The notes beneath the pieces were generated by a model, which saw only the letters and a program-made list of their open reading frames with translations, was not told the origin of the DNA and made no database searches. Below, one piece after another: positions 35,501-47,106 of a stretch of DNA of 64,000 bases (position 1 is the first letter of the stretch; every line of letters starts with the position of its first letter). Made by a program: the position numbers and the translations under genes. Origin of the DNA: Trichuris trichiura (lineage: Eukaryota > Nematoda > Enoplea > Trichinellida > Trichuridae); the NCBI GenBank assembly GCA_037903355.1, contig JBAJFE010000008.1, positions 1-64,000 on the forward strand. The letters run 5' to 3'.

Positions 35501-38500
35501 GCAAAAGTCTTACAAGGAGAAGCCATATGGTAAAAGTGAAAAAGTTTACGCGGAAAAAACGCGCTTGCTTGCAAACACGTATTTCCCGCCTTCTGTTCGA
35601 TCGGAAATATATACGCGGCTTCAACGCAATGCTTTGCTACACTACGTGCCAACAGAGCATAGCGTTAGCAATCGATGAAACGTCCGGAGAGGCAATACTC
35701 TTTGCAGACGTGGAAAATGTTGCATTTTCCATCACTGCTGACCAAGTTCATTTCCCTAACCGCAGGACGATCAATCGACTAAAATGCTGACCATTGTGGC
35801 TTTGCCTTGCAAGCGATTAGAATATGCCGACTGTCCTTAGAGTTCTCGTGCGAACTCCCGCGCTCTTGCTATACTTTATTTTGCCGGGCACGTTGCAAAG
35901 TCTGAATAAGAAAAGGTTGTCGCGTAGAAACAGTTTTTCAACACTTTATTTGCATAATGGAATACCTATTACCGAGCAATGAAACGCTGCAGCGTCGTCG
36001 TCGGCCTGAGCCGTTCGCTGGGAGGGGGATCGGCGGGACGCGCATTGGCAGCTTCGTAAATAATGGAAATACTCAGACTTGATCGTTTCCGCAAAATCTA
36101 CTGCCCTTCACGAGCTCATAATTTGCCTTTACGCAGATGAGCTCCTTTTTACGACTACAATAAATAATGGTCGATCGATTGGTCGAAGTGAAAACCGCTT
36201 GCCTCGTTGTGTACAAAAAGTAGGTGAATCACACGATATACTTACTTTTCTCCTTACGCTTTCTTTTTTAAAACGCGAATTCAAAAAGGCGCAAATTAAC
36301 TCTGCCTATCAGGATTAGGCCGATGATAGCATCTCGCAGGGATGGAGATACGCATTTCCAAGTTGAATCGCTACGTAAAACACTCTGCGAAGCGAATTCA
36401 AGCTAAAAGCTGCGTAAGGCTTTCCTTTTATGCTTGAAGCCCCTAAGATACCTTATAGCAAAAGATTATAGGCAAGAAAAAGACGCAGCCAAAATCCTCG
36501 GACGTTTTATGAAAATTAGTGCTTTCAGTTGCTCAAGAAATTCTGCTTATTAACATTAAGCTCAGAGCAGTAGGAAGGAAAGAAATCATGCAAATTTTGA
36601 AAGCAACCCTCCATTGAGCCATAGTCCAATGAGAAATACGAATAAAAGAAAAGTGGTTAATTCTCTGAGATGAAAAAGTGACGCTGTAGCAACAGCTCAA
36701 CCGCTAAGCCTTAAGCATGTTTTGCTTAGGACTGTATAGGACAAATAGTTTTTGGGATATATGGTAAAAATAGGAAGAAAATGTTTTTGCGTCGAGAAGA
36801 CCAAAATATTGTTGTACGTTTTGACGAGTGTACGAATTCGAAATTCAATAGTTTCCATTGCCTTTATCAACTGGTTCCGCTCTATTTTAAAGACTCGATT
36901 ATTCAATTTTGTGATCAATGGCGAATCAATAGTAGTTTTTGCATACGCGTTAGCTAACGAATAGAATGGCAACACAAAGTGCACAGAGTAAATGGGATTA
37001 CTCTGACAGGACATTAGTTGAACTTATCATTGCGTAGAGAAGGTAGACAACACGAACGCTTTCAAAGCGATTTTAAAATGTTCTAAAATGACACGAGCGG
37101 AGCAGCAGATGCAAGAGTTGCCGCGCATCGTCTCGACCATTCGACCTCAGGGCGAAAACGAGGGAAGGAAGCTGGCTCGGCAAGCTGGACGATTTTTGAA
37201 ATTTCAAAAACAACAACGACAACCAAGGGGCACCCCAAGACATGACACGTAACGCATTCCGTGTCCTTCAGTGTCCCTGTCGGATTACGAGATTTGAATT
37301 CAACCGCCTTGGCATGGAGGCATCCTTTACGCGCCCTTTACTTTGCAACGAAAATATATGACCATTATTGACCTATTTCGCGCGACTAAATGACTTACGT
37401 AAAATTTGGATGGGCGTATACTCCTTATGGGAAATGGAAGAAAATGTGACATACTGCTTACATTGGAAGCAGTTCATGAATCACTGGCTGCAACTGGGAC
37501 CGGGAAGTGGTGCAATTACTTTGCCGCGAAAAGACTTAATTTTATCTCTCTTCGACATATTTGGCTGTCGAGCAAAAAGTCGTTTTCTGTTTCGCAAGAT
37601 TTAAACGGTCGCTTTGCAGCTTCATCAAATCACGCTGAAATGATGGACTACCATAATTAAGGCCGTGGTCGCGTTCGAGCAAAGCGTCAACTTTGGCAAC
37701 AATCTGATTTTTTGACATTTTCAACCCATACCTTAATTTAGACTCTTTTAATGAAAACTTTTTTTTTCACATAGACCATTACCGCACTGTACAAATGCAG
37801 GTTTCTCCACACAATTACATTTTCAACCAGAATTTTCGCTCTTTTCCAACAGCCGTACGCGCGGGAATCACCCAACCGCACCCAGATTGGGTAAGAAGCC
37901 AACTTTGACTAACTTAAAGGGCAGTTGCCCTCTCAAGTTACTTTTTTACGCTAGGAGCTTTCAAAGCAAAAACAATTGCTTGACAGGGAAACGATACGCC
38001 CAAGAGAATAGTCAGAAAATGTTTTAAACGTTACTTGAATAAAAAAAGACGGACTGTCTTTCCTAATGAGGAATTGGCTGCTCGTTTCACTCTACATTAG
38101 CATAAGCGTGTTTATTGCCCGATGAGACATGAAGTAACCATAGCAACCTGTATACCGATCTTGCTTGCTTTCCACACTTAGCGGTGCATTGTGGTTTTTG
38201 TATAGTAAAGCTAAAGCAAAATCCGTAAGTCCTCTCTTCGTTGGCGCTCTTTTTACCCCTTTGTCGAGTAGCTGACTCATAGCCATAGACAAAGACAAAG
38301 AACTAATCGTAGGCGAGCGGAAACCATATGTTGCAGAGCGAAGCGTTCTACTTGACAAGGCGGACACAAGTTTTTTCCCCGCGATGCATCTTCTCCGTGA
38401 CATTCGCAAGGAAACGATGTGATATTCGTAAAAGTGACGTTTCCTTTGCTATCAAACAGATGGGCGCCCGAATGAACCAATGATTTAAAGTTCGCTGTCG

Positions 38501-40645
38501 CAACTTCGCGCGAGGGCGCGTTACATTACATCCACCGAATCCTGATGACAATACTTAAACTCAAAAGCTGAAGTCAAAGCAGATTTGCGTCAAACAATTA
38601 GCTTTACTTGAATTATGAATGCGGCCATGAATAATTGACTGTTGAGAATCTATACCACCGCCTGAGAGGAGCGGAAACTAACACGAGCGGCTGCCGGCAT
38701 TAGCACTTTGCCAATTTCCGATAGCACACCGTATTGAACAACGAAATGCAAAAGAAGGATATATAATAGCAATTAACAGTTTCTAACCGAATCGGAATCA
38801 TACTTTTGTTTATGAGATGCAAAGAACGCCTATAAGGCATATGCGCGTAGCTTTCGTCCGTCAGTATTGACCCTACGTGACAGAATTTGCTATTCCTAAT
38901 TCGAGGACGCGTTAAAGCGTGGAGAAGGCCAACGGAAGCAAGAACTCTCAACGCGTAACTTCGCTGGTTCTATGTTGCAATCGCTGATTGATACACAGGG
39001 CTGATCGGCCCATAAATGGCAGAGGGCAATAGGCGGACAGTTGTCCAGTTGTGGCCCCGAAATTGGCTTGCGGAAAATAATTTGGCCTGATCAGGCACAA
39101 TTCGGTGTCCTATAACCTAATAATGGATGACCAACTGTCTCTCAGCTTTGATGATTCACGTTCAGCTTTGAGCAGTTGGCAACTTCTTCTTTTCGTTCTT
39201 CGTCGCTTGTAGTTGCCGACAAAGCAGCGCTGCCAACGGAGGTAGCACGCAGAGCCGCTTTGAAAAGGTCCGCTTTCTCTTCAAGCCGTATCGGCAAGAA
39301 CAAAGGTTAGTGAAGAGCTATAGGCAGGTACGCCTCCGACGGCTTTTGTCCTCCCATTATGATCATTCTTTGAAATGGGACATTTTAAACAGTTAATAAA
39401 CAGTATTCCTAGAAACGCGATCAACGTTTTTCTCTCCTAATTTGAACATTCCGTTAAAGTTGACCACTACAGTTGCTAAACATATTTCGAATGGTTTTAC
39501 AAATTTCATAAGATCGCCACTGACAGTTACGGAGCTTTAGTACATTTCTAAATTCGAAAATAGGGACCTTACAACTCGCTCATTGATGTGTTGCTTTATC
39601 TTTTAAACAAATGCTCAACGATAAGCGTAATAAAATCAACCATGACGAGTTGAGTTTTTTGTTCACTTTTGGGCAAAAGCTTGATCAACTAAAGTCACCT
39701 GTATGAAGGTAGTTAACTTTCATACAAATAAAATTAGCATATTGTAGTAAATGTCGCAGAGGCGGCAGGACGTCGCGACTGGGTAGCTGAGGTGTAGACA
39801 ACATGCTTGAGAGTATGCTAAAGTCCCTCAACAGCTTATGTACATTTTTGGCTAGACCAATTCGGGATTGAGCATGCTTAATGGGGGCAGAACGTGTAAA
39901 GAAAATAGCGCGAACCGGTTACGCAGAAGAAACTACGCACGGCAAGAGGTTAGAGCTTGAAAAACTCTCAGCCGCTAATGTTAAAGGTCGTCCGAGTTTG
40001 CCGTTTTGGAATTATTGATTTAGAAAAGTAGCTAACATTTGAATGACATTTTCGTCAGCCCTAAAATGACTTGGCACGCAAATGCTGCTGGTGCCCACCT
40101 CTTAGCTATGGCATCGCTTCAACTTTGACAAAGTTGAAGTGCTCAATTTAAATTCCTCTACTTTTGTTCCACTGCCGCCGTAGAGCTAATGGAAAGTTGT
40201 TGAAATAGCCCAAAGACAAAAGAACAACGTTTAACGTCAATGTATCAACTTGCAGAAATTTGCCATCTCCGCTAAGCGTAATATGCGCGCGTGAAAAAAA
40301 ACGGCAGTGTCAGATCGAATGAAGCTTCAATGGCGACGGCGTAGTAGTAGATTTTTCAACTGCTCAAAGGATCTAACACCTTCAGCTCGACGTTAAGGCA
40401 GTAATATACTTCTCTTAGACGCGCTATCCGCATCTATGAAAAAAGTCAACTCGCTCATCCTCTATAGTTGAAAAGACCTGCACATTATATAAAGAAACCA
40501 TATTCCGTTTTTGAGTACCGTCAAGCATTGGTTACGCGAGGCAGTCTCAAACAATCATTTTTGAAAAGCGACTTTTTCTTAAAAAAGGTTGGGTAACAAT
40601 GCTTCAGGCCACGTGAACATTACGTAGCCACCATTTCCAAATAAG
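32552..40645. other. Gene-poor region, no supported gene
   Basis: No recognisable conserved protein on either strand. Small possibilities not called: a plus-strand ATG frame at 37088-37255 (Gln/Arg-rich, about 55 codons); open frames on both strands at 35350-35790; and a minus-strand Cys-containing frame near 38345-38480 that ends at a weak donor. The region contains several TTCGGGATT motifs (32707, 33063, 39861). Confidence 0.4.
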
Positions 40646-41205
40646 ATAAGCCTAACAACTTCGTACGGGAATAAGACGCTCACTTTATCTGTACGAAATA
40701 ATTTAGGATGCAGTACTTGAACAACCACGCATACATTTTACAAGAAACGTATGAAGTGCCAGCACTCTACCGAATCCCGAAAAACGTTAGGTAACGTATG
40801 GAACACTTAATATTTTATACGTTTCCTGCGCATTGCGTGTAGTGCCAAAGGACGACTCGACAAAAGGATAAATTGAGTTTTCATCTATGGAATAGAACAT
40901 CTGACAAGGATGCAAGAAAATTCGATTCCTCGTTCGTAGAACCTTGCAATTGAATTTTCTTGCAAGATGAAGACTCAATCTATCATTTTGTCGCTTCGTG
41001 CTTTGGCATTATACGCAATGCACAGGAAATGTATAAAATATTAAGTGTTCCGTACGTTACCTAAGGATTTTCGGGATTCGGTGGAATGCTGGCATTTCAT
41101 ACGTTTCCTGTAAAATATATGCGTCGTTGTTCAAGTACTGCATTCTAAATCATTTCGTACGGATAAAGTGAGCGTCTTATTCCCGTACGAAGCTGCAAGG
41201 CTTAT
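40646..41205. repeat. 560-bp fold-back element with long near-identical arms
   Basis: The left arm from about 40646 (AAGCCTAACAACTTCGTACGG, then GAATAAGACGCTCAC, GCAGTACTTGAACAAC, ACCGAATCCCGAAAA, CACTTAATATTTTATAC, TTGAGT.TTCATC) is repeated as reverse complement up to about 41205. Arms are roughly 250 bp and mostly identical, with a centre near 40925 where GCAAGAAAATTC also pairs. No coding capacity. It resembles a fold-back transposon or a young inverted duplication. Confidence 0.9.
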
Positions 41206-41206
41206 A

Positions 41207-41294
41207 AAGTTTTTTCGTTTACTACGACTTTCCCGTTTTTCGTCAAAAATTTCTATTGAAAAACGGAAAATTCGTAATAAAAGGAAAAAACTTC
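41207..41294. repeat. Second inverted repeat adjoining the 560-bp fold-back
   Basis: AAGTTTTTTCGTTTACTACGA... is mirrored by ...TCGTAATAAAAGGAAAAAACTT, with an inner CCCGTTTTTCG / GAAAAACGG pairing. About 40-nt arms, diverged. Confidence 0.75.
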
Positions 41295-42250
41295 ATATGA
41301 ATTCCAATCCCGTTAAAGAGCGAGTGGAAGCCAATTAAAAAGAATTCGTATACATAAGGCGGGAAACTGTCAGCGTTATCCGCCTTAGCGGTCAGGTTAT
41401 TTATTCCCCTCCGTTTGTGAACTGCTCAGATTTTACACTACACTATCAAGTAGAATGAATCGCATCAGTTCAAAAGAAGGCTATAAGCAGGTAAATAAGT
41501 AAGGCATACTTGTTTTCCGATAAATGTTGTGTGGGAAAATAAACTTTCCTAATGATTTAGCGCTAAGGGACAAAGAAAACAACTTCGCCTGAATCCAATA
41601 AGAAAAGTGCCAATTGTAAGACACAGGTTAATAATAAGAGTTGGTTGACGACCGTCTAAGGAATAGGGACCGCCAATAACGAGGTATTCATAAAGGGCAC
41701 CAATGGAACGCGAAGTTTCATGCGGATTTCTTATCATTACGACAAAAATAGATATGATCCCTTCGAGTCAACGGGGAAATGTACAATGTATCAAGTGGAT
41801 ATACGCAGCGAGTACAGACAGTGTAGAAACTAGACCTAAAGCCTATTAAGGGTAAAAATTTGCATACGCAAAACAGCTCAGACGAGGTCACATTTTGACG
41901 ATAGAGCCCTCTTCTTTTTGTATGTAAAACCGGATGTTTTACATACAAAAAGAAGAGGGCTCTATCGTCAAACTGATGGACCACGCGCGACCAAGCAAAT
42001 TCGAGCTTACCTGTTGAACATAAAAAGTGACGCTTCGACTTCGGACTGTCAGCGAAATGAAAGCGTGTCAGTTGTGCTGGAAAAAACATAACACGTCATA
42101 TAGCAAAACTTTTCCTATGCAGACGCTACTTTCTCTGTTAGTGGCAAAATCAAAATGCTCGTATGTTAAGCATACAACAATCAAATATCGTTACATCGGC
42201 AAGAAATGTTTTCAAGTCGCTTTGGTCAATGGTTTTGTACCTTTTTTCAG
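41295..42250. other. No gene; contains a perfect hairpin and the globin upstream region
   Basis: No exon recognised. A TTTTTTCAG at 42242-42250 may be the acceptor for the exon that carries the globin coding sequence. Confidence 0.45.
41894..41972. repeat. Perfect 37-bp inverted repeat with 5-nt loop
   Basis: Arm TTTGACGATAGAGCCCTCTT... (41894-41930) and its exact reverse complement (41936-41972) are separated by CGGAT. There are no mismatches over 37 bp. Confidence 0.95.
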
Positions 42251-42272
42251 CTGTTCATTTAACGGCTACATA

Positions 42273-42290
42273 ATGACGAGTCGACTGTGA
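42273..42290 (+). promoter_or_regulatory. Upstream mini-ORF overlapping the globin start (TGATG)
   Basis: An ATG at 42273 opens a five-codon frame (MTSRL) whose TGA (42288-42290) overlaps the globin ATG (42290-42292) by one base. If the leader exon starts after the 42250 acceptor, this uORF is in the mRNA and could regulate initiation. Confidence 0.5.
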
Positions 42291-42937
42291 TGCGCGTGGA
42301 AAGTTGTTGGACCGGAAAAGCGCTCGAATTGGACGAACAGGATCGGCAGCTTATTGGAGAATCGTGGAGAAAGATTGGAGATCACGCTTTATGGGCTCAA
42401 AGGCTTTTTGCCAAATTATTTATCTGTTGTCCGCCATTGGCCAAAGCGATGAGCATGAGCCAACTGTGCGGTAAGGATTTGTTGAACAATGTTCGCTTTC
42501 GGGATTTCTGCCATCGTTTCGCCGAATTTTGGCGCAACCTCATTGCACTTCTATGCGACAGCGACCGCGAAGAAGACTGGCTAAAGGCCGTCGAGTCAAT
42601 TCGCTTGCTTGGACAACGACATAGCCAAAATTCGAAGGTTACCTTCGAGGCACCCGTCTGGTTGCGTATGAAGAATGAAATTGTGCTCAGTATAACCGGA
42701 TTCAGCGATATACGACGCGATCGCGTTTGCCTAAGCTGGAATCGGCTGCTCATGTTCACAATTGCTGAAATGAAGCACGCTTTCAATGAGGGTGTACGTC
42801 GTCGCAGCAGTCCCTTCCTGCGAAGCAATACATACCACTTTGAACAAGCCATACACGGTCATTCCTTCGCTTGTCAAACCGACTCGCCCGCTGCACCGCA
42901 TATGGACAACGTTGATCAAAGCAACGACGCTGAATAG
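42290..42937 (+). CDS. Globin-family protein (215 aa), single coding exon seen
   Basis: The ATG at 42290 is the first in frame (the codon before it is GTG). The globin fold spans about residues 12-155: helix A/B LDEQDRQLIGESWRKIG and WAQRLFAKLF, helix E FRDFCHRFAEFWRNLIALL, and an F-helix motif LGQRH with a candidate proximal His at residue 111. In the usual FxxHxxRF pattern of nematode-type globins, the distal (E7) position here is Phe73 rather than His. The C-terminal 60 residues are a polar extension without a recognised domain. Globins bind haem and act in O2 or redox chemistry; a non-His distal residue suggests altered ligand handling (inference). Acidic/His-rich ends argue for a divergent, possibly neuronal-type globin. 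No introns are visible within the coding region, which is unusual for globins, so an upstream coding exon cannot be ruled out. Confidence 0.85.
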   Translation: MRVESCWTGKALELDEQDRQLIGESWRKIGDHALWAQRLFAKLFICCPPLAKAMSMSQLCGKDLLNNVRFRDFCHRFAEFWRNLIALLCDSDREEDWLKAVESIRLLGQRHSQNSKVTFEAPVWLRMKNEIVLSITGFSDIRRDRVCLSWNRLLMFTIAEMKHAFNEGVRRRSSPFLRSNTYHFEQAIHGHSFACQTDSPAAPHMDNVDQSNDAE

Positions 42938-42972
42938 CTTAACTTCAAAAGGCGCCGTTTTATTGCTCTGAT

Positions 42973-42978
42973 TTTATT
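42973..42978 (-). promoter_or_regulatory. Likely poly(A) signal of DDOST
   Basis: AATAAA on the minus strand about 100 nt after the DDOST stop, and only 36 bp from the globin stop on the other strand. Confidence 0.6.
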
Positions 42979-43079
42979 TCCATAACAAGAACAAATGTTT
43001 AGCAACAACTACTTTGCCCGCTTTGGCAATACCCTCACTTTGAAAACGTTCAAATCCATGCCAAACCCTTCTTTTCTCT

Positions 43080-45264
43080 CTAATCGTCCTTCTTTGTCGA
43101 CGGCGGTTCCCTATGGTACAAAAATACGCACGAAAATAAGAGCACACCGAACATCATAGAAAATGCGGAAGCATAATACGGATATGCTGATTCTATGAAT
43201 CGTTCGTACTGCGTATGTTCAAATGGCCGAACGGAAACCTGCAAAAGAAAAAAATATATACATACAAGCACGTAGACAGAATACGGATAAACAAATTCAA
43301 ATTTCACCTGCGTTACGCTGTACAAATGAGTCCAACCAATACGATGGTAGTCGACCATCAATTTAAAAACGCCGTAAACGTCCGGCACTCGGAATATAGT
43401 CGCGTAAACGCCGACTGAAAATGGTCAACAACCAAAAAGATGCAAACCATTTTCAAACGAAAGCTTCACCTTTGCGACTCTGTAGGGTGGTTCGAATAAA
43501 TGGATCAATGCGAACGAACTCCAATTGAATATCGTCGGCCACGTACGGTTTCCACTTGCCATCTTTTCTCTCCTCAATTTCGATTGTAAATTTCTGCAAA
43601 AATCAACCGGCGGAGCAGTGAAAACGAAAATGGTTATCCTACGAGCAAGTCCCTAACGGTGTAGGCGACCGGTGGTTCAATTTCGCCAACTTTATGATGT
43701 TTCACCGACTTGACGCGAAGTACACCCCTTTCCTTGAAGACCCATCGGGACAAAGCAATGGCCAATTCTTTGTTTCCGGATACTGGGTGCCTTCAATTTA
43801 AAAAAAAAGATATAGAAACCCTATTCTGCCATCGTTTTAAGCCTCAGGTTGCTAACTGGTGCTTGCCGTCGGCCGACGACACGGCCATGTTCATCAAAGC
43901 GTTTGAAAAAAGTTCAATGGAACCCGTAAAGACCACTCGGGCGTTGTTACGAGCTTGCATTACTCCAATTAGCAAGTTTGACTTTCCAGAAATAAACAGT
44001 TTCTGAAAAAAAACCGGCAGAAAACATTACTTGAAAGCCCTCGTAGAATAGTAGCGCAACAAAGCATGATAGCCTAATTCAAATTATGTTAGTTTAACCG
44101 AAGTAAATGAATATGCTAATTGTACTTCAACAAGATCGGCGGGAGATTAAAGAAAAGCCGAAATCGTCATAGGACAAAATGTTATTGGACGAAAAGAAGC
44201 GAATTTTTTTCAACTCAGTTACTACCTGAGCATTAAATAGTTTAAGAAAATCCATCCGCATATGGCAAACGAACTAAGAATAGGACTGGCTAGCTTACTT
44301 CCTGCACGACGCTGGTGGGAGAATAGGAAAAGGAAGTGCTTGGCGCTCGCAGGAGCGGAATGATCAACGGATTATCGTTGTCAAATCGCATGCTGAAGAA
44401 AAGCCAGAAAAAAGAATTTATAAAAGTTCAAAAGTTTAAAGGAAGCATCGTCTTACCCGATACCCCTGAAGAGAATGGGAGCCATTTTGCGGCTGCCAAC
44501 AATCGCCTGAACATTCTTCAAATTGTCGGAAGGTGCTACGACCAAAGTATGCCGCCCATCGTCACCAATGGTGTTGTACTGAAAATGATCAACGACGGAC
44601 GCGTTTTCGGCGTCGAATTCGAAACCGAATTGATGGGCGAGCGAAGAAATAGCGTACCCTGAGAGCACAGTAGGAAAGATGATGTGCAGGACATAAAAAT
44701 TAAAAATTACCCAATTTTGGATCAGCCGCTACCAAAATGTTGCCGCCATTGTCAATGAACTTCGAGAGCTCGCCAACGCCGGAGCTGCCGCCAAATTCTA
44801 CAAACAAACGCGCGTAAGCGGCTGGTAAAAAAGAATGGAAAATTATACCAACAACAGTGGGAGCGAGAATCAAAACATGTTCGTACAGCAATTCTCCGAA
44901 CTTAAAAAGTTGAACAGTTGGATCGTCTGCCATACGATATGCCAATTTGAAGCCGTCATCTACGAAGAGTAAAAGTAGAATCGAAGTTCGGTACAAAACC
45001 TTTGGATATTCAACGGTTTAAATCCTCAGCCATTGCACAAAGGCTAGGAATAACACAATCAAAAAGCAACCTTTAACTTCTTGTGTTTTATGCAGCCAAG
45101 ATAACAAATGCCCATAAGCAAACCGTAAGCTTACCCGAAAGAGCTTGGAAGTATTGAGAATACGTTGCATGAGCCAAAGGACTGTCTATTAATACTAGAA
45201 CGTTTCCAACGTTCGCCCTCAACGGGGAGACCAGGAAGGCAATGAACAACAACAAGGTAAACAT
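43080..45264 (-). CDS. DDOST: Dolichyl-diphosphooligosaccharide-protein glycosyltransferase 48 kDa subunit (DDOST/OST48), 10 exons, complete
   Basis: Exons: 45264-45135, 44959-44849, 44797-44711, 44658-44457, 44392-44299, 44002-43867, 43782-43643, 43593-43470, 43414-43308, 43238-43080. They sum to 1290 nt (429 aa plus stop) with all phases matching; the family is about 430-460 aa. An N-terminal signal peptide ([17 protein letters not shown]) is followed by the family blocks [64 protein letters not shown] and [21 protein letters not shown] single C-terminal membrane span ends in KKDD, a KKxx ER-retrieval signal. It is the ER-lumenal scaffold subunit of oligosaccharyltransferase, which moves the preassembled glycan from dolichol to Asn. 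Intron 2 is 51 bp and in frame. Intron 6 (43866-43783) appears to use a GC donor. The gene is convergent with the globin gene. Confidence 0.96.
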
Positions 45265-47106
45265 TTGATTCAAGCAGACGAACCTCTCACTAAGATGAAC
45301 AAGCAAAAAGTACAGTACGCTTGTTTCCTGATTAGCATGTTCGTACTATGTCAGCGCTACGAAAAACAATTGCTGGGAGCAGATAAACGCTTATTAAAAG
45401 CATGTTGTTGGATAAACAGAAAAGCAAAGTTATTTTTTTCATTAACAAACATCCAATCTAATAACTTTTTTTTCCAAATCATAACGCTTACGATCGAAAC
45501 ATTTAGCGGAAAGGAGGTGAAAATTTTTTAATACGTACAGCAGCGGCTGCAAGGTAAAGCTGAGCGTTCTTGAGTTTGTTTCCTCAGCAGAACGTCTGAA
45601 AAAGCGATGCTTAAAGCGCAACGAGTAAATCTTCCACAGCATGTTCGGAAGAAAAGTTGATAGCGCGATTCATTTGATGAAATGCTAAAAATCACTTTAC
45701 GCATGCCGCATAACATGTGTTTTACGCTGTTAAGTAGTTGCCGCATTACAATCTTGCGGTAGCCCATCCATCAGCTCTGGCTGCAAAACTATGTAAGTAG
45801 AAATTTAAATTTCAGCTAAAAGACATACAGTTTTTGTTTAGGTAGCTTAGACTCGCTGTAACGGGCAAGAACTCAAGTTTTTTACTTACGTTACCTGAAT
45901 TACAGCAAGAGTACTGTAATAACACTTACGCTTTGATAAAAGCGAATTTTTTAAAAGAAATTCAATTTTTTAGTTGTATTGAAGTTGATTAAATAATTTA
46001 TATCAAAATTTGACGTTAAAAAATAAAGTTTTCAACCTTTAGAGATTACAGTACAAGAAACTTAGCTGAAAACGTCCAGATAAAAAATTTCTGCTTATGA
46101 CAACTTTTCGGAGCAAAACGTATTAACAATGAAAGATTGACAGGCCGCTGTTTGCAAACCGCGCGAGGTTTCTTTTTAAATTGTTTTAATTGACGCAAAA
46201 ACGTTATTTCACCAGTTTGCACTGCGCAAAGGTTGTTCGCACATTGTTTCCGAACCAAAGCTGAAACTCTTTATCATTTCATTCCGTAACACGAGCCGCG
46301 AAGAGGCGTTTGTCATTTTTCCCGAAAGCGTAAACTTCTCAAACTTTATGCATTGCGAGAAGTTCCATTAAGTCGAAATACTATTACTTTTGGTAATGGA
46401 AAGCAACAGGCAGAAAAAGTGTGATCTTTTTGAAATACAACAGTCCTTGATTATCAACTGCCATACTGTAAAAGTGTGAGTGAGAACAATTTTTAAGTAT
46501 TTGCTCAATCAATTGCTGATACTCTGCTAGAACATAACAAAACAGATTTGGTGATCACTTATTTTGCTTTTTTTGTTAAATCAGTTAATTTCTTGCTTTT
46601 TGTTCTACGAAAAATGCGTACAAAGTTAAATAAAAATTAAACAACAAAACAGCGAAACATGTGAGCTCTTCGGTAGTGGATTGTTCGTAATGAACAAAGT
46701 GACAATGAAAATATTTGTTTTAAGGCTACGAATGGCGGTAACAGTTTAGTAGATTAAATTTGACCGCTTCAGTTTGCATGTAAAATGTTGCTTATGGAAA
46801 TAAAGTTTTTACGGTAAAAGTTTGTTCGAACGTTCACCATCAACTTAGCAGGAAGGGCGGGTACAGGCATAGGATAGCGAAACCTACCCAGCGTTGTGTT
46901 GCTGAACGTGTGCTAAGCAATACTGTGAGAAACCAGGGACGTCGTCAGTCGCGGGTTGAAGTGGTCAAACGGAGGTGGGCGCGCTAATGGCTTACCAACC
47001 ACCGGCTAACGACAACGTAGACCACCACGCGAGCAAATGGCAGATGTGTGTATCAGGCATAATATCTGTCGAATAAGGCGGCGGTGCCGCCGCCGTCGCC
47101 GCCTTG
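45265..47106. other. Intergenic region; no supported gene
   Basis: Contains the DDOST upstream region (right side of 45264) and the 3' flank of receptor gene A. AT-rich, with a GC-rich block at 46840-47105. No exon recognised. Confidence 0.55.
47075..47105 (-). repeat. GC-rich stem-loop one base after the gene A stop codon
   Basis: AAGGCGGCG (47075-47083) pairs with CGCCGCCTT (47097-47105); the inner CGG/CCG triplets can also pair. On the mRNA it starts one nucleotide after the TGA of receptor gene A. Confidence 0.7.

Noticed and set aside
41894..41972. Calling the perfect hairpin a microRNA gene
   Set aside because: Perfect pairing and a 5-nt loop do not fit normal precursors, and no expression evidence is available.
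42397..42852. 151-codon minus-strand frame
   Set aside because: Antisense shadow of the globin exon, which has the family motifs.
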